Counted from the first letter of the stretch, positions 49,775 through 60,405 are shown. The stretch is 64,000 nt of DNA from UBA5951 sp012269555 (GCA_038147755.1 JAYQTS010000006.1:18414-82413), one strand, 5' to 3'. Notes: generated from the letters alone by a model not told the origin. Numbers and translations are program-made.

Positions 49775-51486
49775 TCATGAAGGTTCTTTATCAGCATTCA
49801 TCATAGACTTAAACACATTAGCAACTCGTCCAGATTCTTCTCCAACAATCATTCTAATAATAGCCACCTTATCATCATAAGAGTTTGCAGTATCTAACAT
49901 CTCAGGTGAGATTGCTGCTTTTTTAGGCTTTAACTTAGCTTTTATATCTTCAAGACTCTCACCTTCTTCGATTTCAACGGTATCTAAATCCGGATCATCT
50001 TCTAAACCAACCATTGCTTCTCCAGGTTTTCCAGATGCTGTTGGTATCATTATACGGTTGATAAGCGGACGAATAACACCAAGAACAATAACACCCATTA
50101 CGAGAAAAGTCATTGCCTGTTGAATAAGGTTGGTAAAGAAATCAATTTCATACCAAGCTTTGGATATACCCTCTATACTCGAGACGAAAGCAGCACTTTC
50201 AACTGTTAACTGATCACCTCTTTCTTTATCGATACCGATTGCATTTGTTACCAACTGTTCGATGTTTGCAATTTGTTCTGGCGTTAATGAGACTGCTTCT
50301 AGAAGTCCAGTTTCTGGGTTTATACTCTCCTTTTCTCTCACTAAAACAGATGCTTGAATACGATTGATCTTATTTGATGGTCGTAATGTTGTCTCAACTT
50401 TACGGCTTACCTCATAATTTCGAACTTCTTTAGAAGAACGAGTCTTGAACTCACCAGGTTCGTTTCCTGCATTTTGCTGAGTGGCAATTTCTGCCTGGGT
50501 AGGAGCTCTATTAGTTGTTGCTCCAGGAACACCCCTGGCTGTTTCTTCAGCGGTTAGATCCAAGCTTTTTGCTCACTGCAGAAGTGCATTTCCTTCTGGG
50601 TCAACTCTTTCTTCAGTGATTTCACTTTTTGTAAAGTCTATATCAAGATTCACTTGAGCTGTTACATTGCCAGCTCCAACAAGAGGTGAGACTAGGGGAT
50701 ATTATTCTGCCGATAAATAGCCTCAACTTTAATCCGATGTTCTAATTGTGCATCAGATAGTGCGCTTGCAGGGTCATCATTTGGATTTGACAGCAGTCCA
50801 CCATATTGATCTACGACTGTTACATCTGATTTTGCTAGGCTAGGAACGGAAGAAGAAACCAAGTGAATAATTGCATTTACTTGTTGTTTGCTTAATGTTC
50901 TGCCCTCGTTTAATTGAACAAAAACTGAGGCGGTAGGCGCCATAGATGTTCTTGCAAAAACAGATTTTTCAGGAATTGCCAAATGAACACGAGCTGCAAT
51001 CACCCCTTGTATTTCGCCGACTGAGCGTGCAAGCTCTATCTCTTGGCTTTGCTTCAATCTAATATTTTCAACTGACCTACTAGAACCTATAGGTATATCA
51101 CCTATAGCCGAATATCCATCAGGCACGGATGCTGGGAGTCCCTGTGCTGCGAGTGTCATACGTGATTTGTGATAATCACCAGTTGGAACCAATACATCTC
51201 CAGTAGATGGATCAATGCTTACGTCATATCCTGCATTTTTTAATGCCTCTACAACCCGCGCTTTTTCAGCCTCTGGTAGTGATGCATATAACGGTGTTAA
51301 GCTTGGTTGTTGCAATAACATATAAATTATAAGACCTAATACTAAAACAGACACGGCAATAATCGATGGAAAGGACTTTTTAAAACTGGGATCAGATGTT
51401 AGTCTGCGCACATTTGATAAAATACCGTTTTGCTGCTCTATTACTGCGGTTGAGTTCATATTATCTATTGTTGTAGATTCAGCCAT
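49775..51486 (-). CDS. fliF: Flagellar M-ring protein FliF (frameshifted in the middle)
   Basis: FliF builds the MS-ring. The N-terminal part has the first membrane helix (IIAVSVLVLGLIIYMLL) and ring-building motifs (LTPLYASLP, AARVHLAIPEKSVFAR). It breaks at about 50690, continues through LVSPLVGAGNVTAQVNLDIDFTKSE in the next frame, and breaks again near 50570. The C-terminal part has the second membrane helix (MTFLVMGVIVLGVIRPL) and the FliG-binding tail. Corrected length is about 570 residues. Confidence 0.93.
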
Positions 51487-51542
51487 TTTTCTTTTCCTAG
51501 TTTAATAGGTCCTATTGTTATTTAAAAATTCATGCACCAGCG

Positions 51543-51857
51543 TTAAACTGGCATATTTAAGATGTCTTTGTAGGCACTCAACATTTTATTTCGTACGTTC
51601 AGAGTAAGTTGAAATCCAAGGGAGGACACCTGCTGGTCAACCATGACTTTACTCAAGTCTGTCTCAAGCCCAAGATCAAAGGCCTTCATACTGTCAGCTG
51701 CTTGTTTTTGTGCATCTGCGACTTCTGTCAAAGCATTTTTCATTCTATCAGAAAACTCAACGTTTTGGCCGGATGTGCCAAGTGTTTCTGCTGCTTTTTC
51801 TATAACCTTCTCGTGAAGGCTATCAAGTTTTACAACTGATGAATTTATACTCGTCAT
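51543..51857 (-). CDS. fliE: Flagellar hook-basal body protein FliE
   Basis: FliE joins the MS-ring to the rod. The 104-residue product shows the family end VDQQVSSLGFQLTLNVRNKMLSAYKDILNMPV and the preceding ADAQKQAADSMKAFDLG. Intact. It starts only 10 bp after the flbD-like gene and 56 bp before fliF, so it is read from the flbD promoter. Confidence 0.94.
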   Translation of the reverse strand: MTSINSSVVKLDSLHEKVIEKAAETLGTSGQNVEFSDRMKNALTEVADAQKQAADSMKAFDLGLETDLSKVMVDQQVSSLGFQLTLNVRNKMLSAYKDILNMPV

Positions 51858-51867
51858 TTTAAACCCC

Positions 51868-53043
51868 TTATCCTGCTATAGCTTGTTTTTCCAACATGTT
51901 TTGAATGTGTGCTTGACCGCCTCCCTGATATAGAGTGTCGTCAATAATGATATTCTCTGCACTAATGGTTTTCCATCCGATAATACCAATGCGCGCTGAA
52001 TTACATTTTCCAGCTCTCACATTGCCTGGCCAGGTATAATTTACCAATAAGTTAACAGCAGATTTTTCTAAAAATGGTATACCTCAATTTCATTAGAGTG
52101 TCTTTTGATCAACACTGTTGAAATAGCGATAATGTCAGATGTTCTCTCAGCTAGGCTTAATGTAGAAAGAGGAAAAACATTTAATCGGTAATATAAATCT
52201 TCTCTGAAATTTCCATTTCTGATCTCTTCAACCATATTCCTATTTGTTGTGGCTATGACTCTGACGTCAACGGGAATTGATGTTTGAGAGCCAATTGGCG
52301 TGACAGATTTTTCTTGTAAGGCTCGCAATAATTTTGCCTGTAAAGAAATTGGCATCTCTGAGATTTCGTCTAGTAATAATGTTCCACTGTCCGCTGCTCT
52401 AAAAATACCTTTATTGGTAGTAGAGGCTCCTGTAAACGACCCTTTTTCATAGCCAAATAAGATAGCCTCTAGCATATTTTCTGGAATAGCTGCGCAATTT
52501 ACTGCAATAAATCCCTTCATTTCGTTTTGAATTATTGTGTATGAACTTAGATAATACTTCTTTGCCGGTTCCAGTTGGGCCGTTTATAAAAACAGTTACA
52601 TCTGTATTAGCGACGCGCTTTGCCAAGTTGAATAATTTTTGACTACTTTCGTCACTTGCCGCAACAACACCTGAGTCGGATACTAATGTTGCAAGCATTT
52701 GTAATCCATAATCTTCGCTAATATTCTCACTTTTTTGGTTAGGCAAGCGAAGGAAAATCATCTTACCGCCGAGTTCAGATGTTATTCCAAATTCTGGTTG
52801 GTTTTCACTTACCGCACATATCTGGCTAGCTCTCAAAGTTTTCGCAAATGAAATTAGTGCATCATTACCAACTTTTTTATAGTATTGGTCGCTTATGATG
52901 AGAGTTTGGCATTTATTAGATGAAATATCAACGTCAGCTTTTATATTGTCACTGCAAATAAACGGTATTTGGCGGTTCTGCAAAATCTCTGAAAGGCGGT
53001 CCACAGAAGAGAACATTTCTGTAATAAGGTGAACATCGCTCAT
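51868..53043 (-). CDS. flbD: FlbD-like sigma-54 activator without a C-terminal HTH (frameshifted)
   Basis: A sigma-54-dependent activator heading the fli operon. The N-terminal 120 residues are receiver-like but lack a clear acidic pair and phospho-Asp. The AAA+ domain has Walker A GPTGTGKE, the sigma-54-contact loop GSFTGA, Walker B TLLLDEISEMP and the R-finger region. After corrected WPGNVRELENVIQRALVLSDGKTI only about 30 residues follow, to a stop at 51868, 10 bp before fliE. There is no room for the usual Fis-type HTH. At least three frame breaks are present. Confidence 0.85.
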
Positions 53044-53083
53044 TTATTTTTCCTTCACGTAAATAATTGTTCGTAAGGGTAAA

Positions 53084-53099
53084 GGCAAAAAGCTTGCCA
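53084..53099 (-). promoter_or_regulatory. Sigma-54 promoter of flbD-fliEFGHIJ
   Basis: On the minus strand TGGCAA-GCTTT-TTGCC is an exact -24/-12 site; transcription would begin near 53073, 30 bp before the flbD-like start. The 215-bp intergenic region 53044-53258 is shared with the divergent FleQ-like gene. The activator gene is thus itself sigma-54 dependent, which implies autoregulation or control by the FleQ-like protein. Confidence 0.8.
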
Positions 53100-53258
53100 A
53101 AAAAGAAAATTCACCAAAAAAAACTCCTAATACATTGAAATATAATATAAAAAATAAACATAACATTTCAAAATGTAGTTCAAAATTCTGACACAGGACT
53201 TGCTTTTTTTTATAATTTATGAACAAAATAATGACACTTAAAATGGTAAGGCATTTTC

Positions 53259-54359
53259 ATGGGAAATATTGACGACATAATTGTAGGTAAGTCTGTAGTA
53301 ATTGAAGAGCTCAAAAAACTTATCTATGCAGTCGCCAAAACGCCAACAACCGTTTTAGTTCAAGGGGAGACAGGTACGGGCAAAGAGGTTATTTCCAGAG
53401 CTATCCATGAATTATCTGAACGAAAAGGAAAGCTTGTTTCCGTAAATTGCGCTGCCATACCCTCTGAACTATTGGAATCAGAGTTATTTGGTCATGAGAA
53501 AGGCTCATTTACAGGTGCGGAAAAACAAGAGCAGGACGCTTTGAACAAGCAGACGGTGGTACATTATTCCTAGATGAAATCGGTGATATGCCGATGCCTT
53601 TGCAATCAAAGTTATTACGGGCACTTGAGCAAAGGACAATTCAGAGAGTTGGAGGAAATGACGAGATAGAAGTAGACTTTCGTCTTATTTGTGCAACACA
53701 CCAAAATATTGAATCGAAAATTGATGAAGGTTTGTTTAGATCGGATTTGTTTTATCGTATCAATGTGTTTCCAGTGCAAGTGCCACCGCTTGCTTCACGT
53801 GCTGTGGATATTCCAGATCTTGTTGAGGCCATCTCAGCACAAACGCAAAGTTTAGCTAAGCCAAATTTTGATGAAACAGGGTTTATGGAATTGTCTAAGT
53901 ATTCTTGGCCTGGAAATGTTAGAGAGTTGCGCAATGTTATAGAACGTGCAAGTGTCCTTTTTCCAGATAGTAATATTAATAGCAAAAACGTTAGGGAAAA
54001 TTTACTAAGACTTAAAGTTCCTGATAGAGCAGATGAGCAGGAGCTATTATGGGATGCAACAGCAGATTTAGCAACAGAGGAAGAGTTACAACTCCGCCAG
54101 AGATGGAAAAGCCAGTTCCTCATCCATCTCATTATAAACAATGGTTTCACTATTTTGATACTATTGACCTTAGAAGACACTTGAGAGATGTGGAGGTGGT
54201 ATTAATCAAGCAGCTTTAGAAAAAACAGAAGGCATGGTAAGCCAAGCGGCATCGAATTTAAAATTACGCAGAACCACTCTGATAGAGAAGATGAAAAAGC
54301 TTATGATAGAAAAGCCATTGCCCAAATCTGATTTGTCTATAGATATTGAAATAGATTAG
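53259..54359 (+). CDS. FleQ-like sigma-54 activator lacking a receiver domain (two frameshifts)
   Basis: A second sigma-54 activator, divergent from flbD. It begins almost directly with the AAA+ domain (IVGKSVVIEELKKLI), with Walker A GETGTGKE, GSFTGA loop, Walker B TLFLDEIGDMP and SWPGNVRELRNVIER. A break near 53525 splits GAEKQEQ from GRFEQADGG, and a second near 54210 precedes the C-terminal HTH (ALEKTEGMVSQAASNLKLRRTTLIEKMKKL). That HTH is of the FleQ/FlrA type. Corrected length is about 367 residues. With no N-terminal sensor, its activity may be set by a partner protein. Confidence 0.88.
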
Positions 54360-54362
54360 TCT

Positions 54363-54660
54363 TTACAGCCTGTTTGTATACCCTTTCAGGCGCTTGAGGT
54401 TTTTTTTAGTTTTAGTATTCAACTTTTTAAGCTGTAACTCTAATGAAATACGAATATCTCTATAAGATTTTATTTCCGATACCCATTGTTGCTCTAGTTC
54501 TAAACTAGGCCTTTTCGGATAATTATTTGCTGTCTCATCAATCAGTATCTGTTGTTTAAAGGCTATATTTTCTGCTTTAGAATAATTGTTTTGTTCGAGT
54601 GCCTTTAATAGTTGTTTCTGACAAGCCCTTAAACTGTTCTAGTTGTTCTCCTAATTTCAT
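54363..54660 (-). CDS. FliT/FlgN-like small helical protein (frameshifted)
   Basis: About 99 residues after a one-base shift near 54620: MKLGEQLEQFKGL, then CQKQLLKALEQNNYSKAENIAFKQQILIDE and a basic helical end. It is short, charged and coiled-coil-like, 12 bp after fliS, the position of the FliT chaperone. It matches FliT in size and design, but no diagnostic motif is visible. Converges with the FleQ-like gene (3 bp between stops). Confidence 0.55.
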
Positions 54661-54672
54661 TACAAGATAGAC

Positions 54673-55056
54673 CTAATTTCTACCCACGCTCCCCCGTATC
54701 TCTTCTAAAGAGGAAATAGCTACATTAATTCCATCTGCTTTTCCACTTTTGTGATCTATTAATATTTGCTCTCTTGCATATTCGTATAGTCGGAAAAGAT
54801 TCTCAGCAATCTCTCCTCCCTGTTCAAAATCTAAACTAGACTGTAACGCATAAATTATAGTGAGGGAGCGGCTCATTTTTTTTCAGCTCTTATCTCCAAA
54901 TCTGCTTCTTTTGGATTAATATTTTCACTAAACAAACGCATGGACTTAATAAGTTCATCAAATAATAGCAAGGACCATTGAGTGTGAGTCTTCAGCTTCA
55001 ATTACAGCTTTTTTTTCTGAATTTGAGTATGCGTCTAACATTTTATTGTAATTCAT
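54673..55056 (-). CDS. fliS: Flagellin chaperone FliS (two frameshifts)
   Basis: FliS keeps flagellin unfolded before export. From ATG 55054-55056 the frame gives NKMLDAYSNSEKKAVIEAEDSHSM, shifts near 54970 to FDELIKSMRLFSENINPKEADLEIRAEK, shifts near 54880, and continues as SRSLTIIYALQSSLDFEQGGEIAENLFRLYEY. The last part is the diagnostic FliS helix pair. Corrected length of about 128 residues is normal. Confidence 0.88.
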
Positions 55057-55112
55057 TAGGTTTTCTAGCTCCGATACTTTGATTTTTGTTTAAAAATCAA
55101 TTATACTTAATT

Positions 55113-55468
55113 ATGTTTTATCCTTTATCTACACAATTAGTTGGACCAACCGCTCAAATTAAACCTGATGCAGTGGTACAACCGCTTGGTCATATACGTG
55201 CAAACACTATGCCAACTCTTCAGCAGACGATTTATGGGCTAGAGCCGTTAGATGAAATAAAAAAATCTCACAGGTACGAGGAAAACAGACCACAAATTAC
55301 GATATCACATCCGAGAATGGCTCCATCTTCAATTAGTGCAGAGGAGTTTTTCTGGCTCGTTCTTCGTTTTCTCCAGCTTATAACCACAATATGGCTGCCA
55401 CTCGTGAAGCAAGAACGTCAAACATTCAAGAAGATACACCACGTTTCAAGATCAAATCGATATTATAG
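55113..55468 (+). CDS. Unknown protein between fliS and the CLC gene (frameshifted)
   Basis: About 118 residues: start MFYPLSTQLVGPTAQIKPDAVVQPLG, middle TIYGLEPLDEIKKSHRYEENRPQI, then a one-base shift near 55350-55360 to RSSFSPAYNHNMAATREARTSNIQ and a TAG at 55466-55468. Pro- and polar-rich, no membrane segment, no signal peptide. Divergent from fliS. I do not recognise it. Its place suggests a flagellar accessory role, which is inference. Confidence 0.5.
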
Positions 55469-55512
55469 CAATTGAGCTTTAACTAAATGATTTTACTTTT
55501 TTTCTAAATCTA

Positions 55513-57236
55513 TTATTTTATTTTGTGTTGAAAGATACGCTTGAAAAGATCGGCTTCACTTATGACACCCGAGCATTTCTTTGGTTTCTTTATTTACGAC
55601 TGGGATGGACTCTCCAACGAACTTACTGGCTATCTCTATGCTTTGTTGAAGAGAAGCATCATGCTTTATTATAATTGGTTTTTGAATTAGTGCATCTGTT
55701 ACAGGATTATTTTTTTTGATTTTAAGTAGTCCATGCAGGCTTACTTTGCCAAAAAATTGTTGTTTTTTGGTTATAATATAAGCCTCACTTACCTCAGATT
55801 TAGTCATGGTTTTAATTGCATCTTCTGCAATGGTATCCTGTGAAAGGCTTACATAATCGCTTGTGGCTAATTGCTTGACTGACAATTCCATCATTTCAAT
55901 TTGGCTTCGACCTTGTGAAATATCAATTCCTCTATCTAATAGCTGCCTGTCGAAAAATGAGTGCCCGAATAATAAATGTGCTACCAACGAACTTGTTACA
56001 ACACTTAGCATTGCAGCTAGAGCTAATTCATAACTCATTGTTAACTCTAACATAATTAAGACGCCAGCAATAGGTGTGCCTACCACAGTACTAGATAATG
56101 CTGCCATTCCGCATATAATTAATCCCGGTCCAATAGCGGTGGCGACAGCAGCGCCGCCTATCAAGGTAGCTACTTTTGTAAATAATGCTCCTCCAGCAGC
56201 ACCAATAAACAGAGCGGGTGAAAAAATTCCTCCAAACATTCCAAATCCAATACAAACGCTAGTAATAATTAATTTGCCAATGAGAAGGAAAAACAAATAA
56301 TGCACAGGGAAACCATCATTAAGAATATTTTCTATATGCTCAATTCCCAAACCAAGTATCTCTGGTAAAAACATACCGGTAATACCAGTTATCAGTGCTG
56401 CAGTAATTAATAGTTTCATAGGTGACCATTTTAAGTCTCTTGCTACTTCCGAAGTTTTTCTGAGAGTAACCATATAAATTATAGATAAAACCCCAAAGAG
56501 CGGACCAGTGAGTAGAGCAAGTGGTAGCAAAAACATTAGGTCAGGGGTAATCCCAGACATTTGAAAAGGTATTCACATTGCCAAAAAATATCTGGCTTAT
56601 GCCTGCAGAAGTGATGCTGGTTATTGCTACCGGTGCTACTGCACGCAAAGAAAAGTGTCTTAAAATCGTTTCACAGGCAAAAATAGTTCCAGCAATTGGG
56701 GCATTAAAACCAGCTGCAATAGCTCCTGCAACACCACATCCAATAAATACGTCAGTGCTAATTTTCCCATTAGTTAATGTTCTAATGTAGCTTCCTACCG
56801 TTGCTCCAAAGTGCACTAATGGTCCATACTGTCCTACTGAAGCACCGCTTCCTGCTGAAACAAATGCAGCAATGGTTGAACCAAATCCAGCTTTTACATC
56901 TAATTCATTATCTGTTCGGTGCGCAGCATAGATAGAATCCGCAGGTCCATGCCATCTGCTAATAGAAAAAATTCTTCGAATAAATAATATTACAAATACT
57001 GCACATAAAAGTGTTATTAGAGGCGTTGGAGAGAGTTGTTTACCAAAAAAAGAAAAATCTAGGAAATTAAAATAGTGTCTAGTATTAAAAAGCCAGTCGA
57101 CCCCAATGACAAAAGCGTTTGAAACAATTGACATCAAAATCCCAAAGCTAATGCCAGTTATCATTACTAAAGTAATAGCTTGAAGAGTAGAAAACGCTTC
57201 AGAGCGATTTTTATGGTTTGCCGGCTTAACTGACAT
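55513..57236 (-). CDS. CLC-family chloride channel/transporter with C-terminal CBS pair (two frameshifts)
   Basis: About 575 residues after joining two pieces at about 56550-56570 and correcting the end near 55570. Membrane part first (about 10 hydrophobic segments), then two CBS domains. The usual CLC motifs are altered: HGPAD at residues 96-100 replaces GSGIP, and GQYGP at 135-139 replaces GREGP, so the gating Glu is Tyr. GxFAP is present as GGIFSPALFIGAAGGA. The family is firm, but transport mode and ion are unclear. It sits between motility genes without clear link. Confidence 0.88.
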
Positions 57237-57350
57237 GGCTCAATCAAATAGAAAATGTTTAATATTCATTTCAGTAAAAGCATACTCTTAATTACTTTTG
57301 TTGCAAATTATAAAATTTTAAAATAATTTTAAATTAGCTTATTTCTAGTT

Positions 57351-57366
57351 AGGCATAAAAATTGCA
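57351..57366 (+). promoter_or_regulatory. Sigma-54 promoter of fliD
   Basis: AGGCAT-AAAAA-TTGCA has exact -24/-12 spacing and differs from the other sites only at the first base. The start point would be near 57378, 54 bp before the fliD start codon. Confidence 0.78.
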
Positions 57367-57431
57367 ATTTTCTGCCGTTATCTATTGCATAAGATATTTT
57401 TAAATTAATTTTCTTAGATTAAGAGGAAAAA

Positions 57432-59710
57432 TTGGCTACTGATTATTTAAGTGCCCTTAATGTAGGAAGTGGGCTCAATACTACCCAAATAATTGATGCA
57501 TTGGTTGCTGCAGAGCAAGAGCCACAGGAAGCACTTGTTAATAGTCAAAAAGAAGAAGCAAGCGTTTCAATTTCAAGTTTTGGTTCTGTTAGACAGAATT
57601 TAACCGATTTCAAAAGTACGATGAGTGCTATGAATGGTGTCACTGGCATGTCACTAACTCAAACAGGTTCATCAGTGAGTGCCACAATAAGAGATGATGC
57701 AAAAGTAGACCAATTTTCGAGTAGTTTTGAAGTCAGTCAAATTGCACAATCTCATACACTCGTATTTGACGGATTCACATCTGAGTCTGCTAATGTAGGT
57801 TCTGGAACATTAACGTTTGAATTTGGAAGTTGGTCTAGTGGAAGTTTTACAGTTAATAGTGAAGTCACTGGAGGCAATGTTACAATTGAGAACGGCTCTG
57901 ATACTTTAGCTGAGGTAAAAGATGCAATAAATGCTGCTGACATAGGTGTTACTGCTTCCATTTTAAAACAATCTGACTCTAATTATGCTCTAGTTTTAAA
58001 ATCTGAAGAGGGTGCTCAAAACGCAATGCGTATTTCCTCTAGTAGCAGTAAGACTGTTTCGCAAACAACCGCTGGAGTTGAGGGTTCAACAGCAGAAATT
58101 CAATCCGTTGCAGGGTTTGCTTCATCAGATTTAAGTGCATTATCTGGTAAAACGCTATTTTTGCATGATGGTACAAATTCATTATCTGTTGAATTTAGTT
58201 CAGCACCCTCAAATTTGGCTGCCGTTGTATCAGCTATAACCTCAACTTCTGGTTATAGTGATATGAATTTTACAGTAACGGTATGGAACAAATGCATTAA
58301 TTCTCACCTATGACTCCTCAGACGGAAACGTTGATTTATCAAGTGTTAGCGTTTTATCTACAGGAGGACCAGACGATAGCAATTTATATTATATAACTAA
58401 TTATGATACCTCTGGCACAGGTGCATTTAATCCAGCGAATGGACTTTCTGTCTCACAAACTACGCAAGGGGTTACAGGGTCAACAGCTGAAGTACAATCT
58501 GTAGCTGGTTTTACTGCTTCGGATATTAGCGCATTGTCAGGAAAAACATTATTTTTCATGATGGGACAAATGACTTATCAGTAAGTTTTTCTTTCAACAC
58601 CTGCAGACCTAGCAGCAGTGGTATCGGCAATAACTTCAGCTACTGGTTACAGCGATATGAATTTTTCGGTTTCTGCTGGATCTAACGCACTTACATTAAC
58701 ATACGATGCATCAGATGGAGATGTAGCATTAGCAAATGTTGGTTATCTGGATACTGTTGAGAGTGTCTCGGCATCCGATGCTAACCTCTCTATCGATGGT
58801 GTATCGGTAACCAGAACTTCAAATACGATTACTGATTTAATCGATGGAGTAACTTTAACCTTAAATAGCACTACATCCTCAGCTGAAATTATTTCAGGTA
58901 ATTGGGACAGCTCAAATGCGTTGTTGGCATTGCAGGTATTTGTAGACCAAATGAATTCGTCAATTTCTAACTTAAAAGCGTTGACAGACCGTGGGAGTTC
59001 AACTTCAGACCCTGGAGCATTAGCAGGAGACCCTCTAGCATCTTATTTATTAAAACAGTTAACAAGCCTTACTACGCAGGCTATTGAGGGGTATGCAGAC
59101 GAGTCAATTTATTTAACTAATTTTGGTGTTTTGACTGAATTAGATGGTACGTTGTCAATAGATGAAGATAAATTTAAGAGTTACTTTTCTGAAAATCCAA
59201 CATACTTTGCGGCGATTACGACTAGTAGAGTTGTATCAGACTCTTCATTGGTTTCAGGATCAATGCTTGGTACGGATTATACACCGGGAAAATATTCGTT
59301 TGCAATCGATAGCAGTACAAGCGCCGGTACAATAGATACAGATATTCCATTGATAAATTCAGGTTCAACCTATTACTCGTCAGGAGGTATCTTGGCTGGC
59401 CTATTTCTTTCCACAGAAACTGGAGCAAGTTCTGCAAACATATATGTAGGTAGGTCTCTATCCGAAACCCTCCAAATTTTCGCAACGGAAATGTTGGCAA
59501 GTGGAGGATATTGACAAAAATTAATTCGCTAGATGAGGACGTTGTTGAATATGAACAACAACTCGCTGATATTTCCTCAAAATGGAAACCATTCGAGCAA
59601 GATATGTTGCTCAATATGCTGCCATGGACACACTGGTAGCACAGCTAAAATCTACTGAAACAACAATAACAAATATGATGGAATCTTGGAAAGCAAGCTT
59701 AAAAGCATAA
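57432..59710 (+). CDS. fliD: Flagellar cap protein FliD (frameshifts, internal duplication)
   Basis: FliD caps the filament and folds incoming flagellin. The start is TTG 57432 after AAGAGGAAAAA. The N-terminus reads LNVGSGLNTTQIIDALVAAEQ, as in the family. The central part has two copies of a segment of about 95 residues (see repeat). C-terminal helices (VDQMNSSISNLKALTDRGSS, then YLTNFGVLTELDGTLSIDEDKF) lead to ARYVAQYAAMDTLVAQLKSTETTITNMM. Frame breaks near 58280, 58555-58590, 59515 and 59590. Corrected length is about 760 residues, long for FliD. Confidence 0.92.
58056..58735 (+). repeat. Tandem duplication within fliD (period about 394 bp)
   Basis: The segment 58056-58345 encodes GSTAEIQSVAGFASSDLSAL and SGKTLFLHDGTNSL, and ends SGYSDMNF. 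The segment 58447-58735 encodes GSTAEVQSVAGFTASDISAL and SGKTLFFHDGTNDL, and ends TGYSDMNF. The two copies differ at many silent and some coding positions, so the duplication is real and not an assembly artefact. It enlarges the surface-exposed middle of the cap. Confidence 0.85.
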
Positions 59711-59749
59711 TCAACATCATAATTAAGCGGCATTATATTTTTATAAAAT

Positions 59750-60235
59750 TTAAAGCATATCCAGAATAGTCACGGGTTTTGCAACCAGCTCTGCAAGTTT
59801 GGGAATGTTGTCGTCTTTTTCAAGCAACCATCCTGCAGGCCTTGTGGGGACGGTATTTGATCTCAGACCAAAAATATAGGCCCTCAAAGCTTTGAGTGTG
59901 TTTTCTTTCGGCTCTAGGGGTTGCTTCACAGGGTCTTCAATACTCCCAAAAACAGTTTTTAGTTTTCGGGGTACGTTCAATGCCTCGAAATACAATCTAA
60001 AATATGTGAAATTTTCCAGTAATTCTACAGCATTTTCTCCAGCTTCGATCTCTCCAAGAAATATGATTATCTGCTCTGTAGGTTCAGAAAAAGCCTCAAT
60101 GGGTATAGGGTTATATGAAACAGCAAGACCCTCGCTGTACTTTTTAGCAAATGCCACAATATCTAATTCCGAGGATAAATACTCGCTAGCAACTCTTGCA
60201 ACGCAAATTTCATAAATCCAGTTAGGACAATTCAT
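59750..60235 (-). CDS. Unknown 161-residue protein between fliD and fliC
   Basis: An intact frame opposite to both neighbours. The sequence starts MNCPNWIYEICVARVASEYL, is mostly helical and soluble, acidic in its first half, with ELLENFTYFRLYFEALNVPRK in the middle and LRAYIFGLRSNTVPTRPAGW later. It has no signal peptide or membrane segment. It is not FlaF, FlbT, FlaG or FliS by sequence. Codon use looks like its neighbours. A flagellin-related chaperone or regulator is possible from position only. Confidence 0.6.
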   Translation of the reverse strand: MNCPNWIYEICVARVASEYLSSELDIVAFAKKYSEGLAVSYNPIPIEAFSEPTEQIIIFLGEIEAGENAVELLENFTYFRLYFEALNVPRKLKTVFGSIEDPVKQPLEPKENTLKALRAYIFGLRSNTVPTRPAGWLLEKDDNIPKLAELVAKPVTILDML

Positions 60236-60405
60236 AATGTTTCCAAAAAAAATATGATTTATTAATTTATTTTAACTCATTTAATAGCGATTATTTAAAA
60301 AAAAGTAAAAAAAAATAAATAAATTTAAAAAATATTAAACAAATTATGAGTATGTCGTTTGTTTCTCTAGAAGTTTGGCCAATGGGGCTGACAAAGAGGA
60401 AAAAA

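Noticed and set aside
60375..60392. Sigma-54-like TTTGGCCAATGGGGCTG before the flagellin gene
   Set aside because: GG and GC are two bases too close and the TTGC core is missing; unlike the other five sites it fails the spacing rule.
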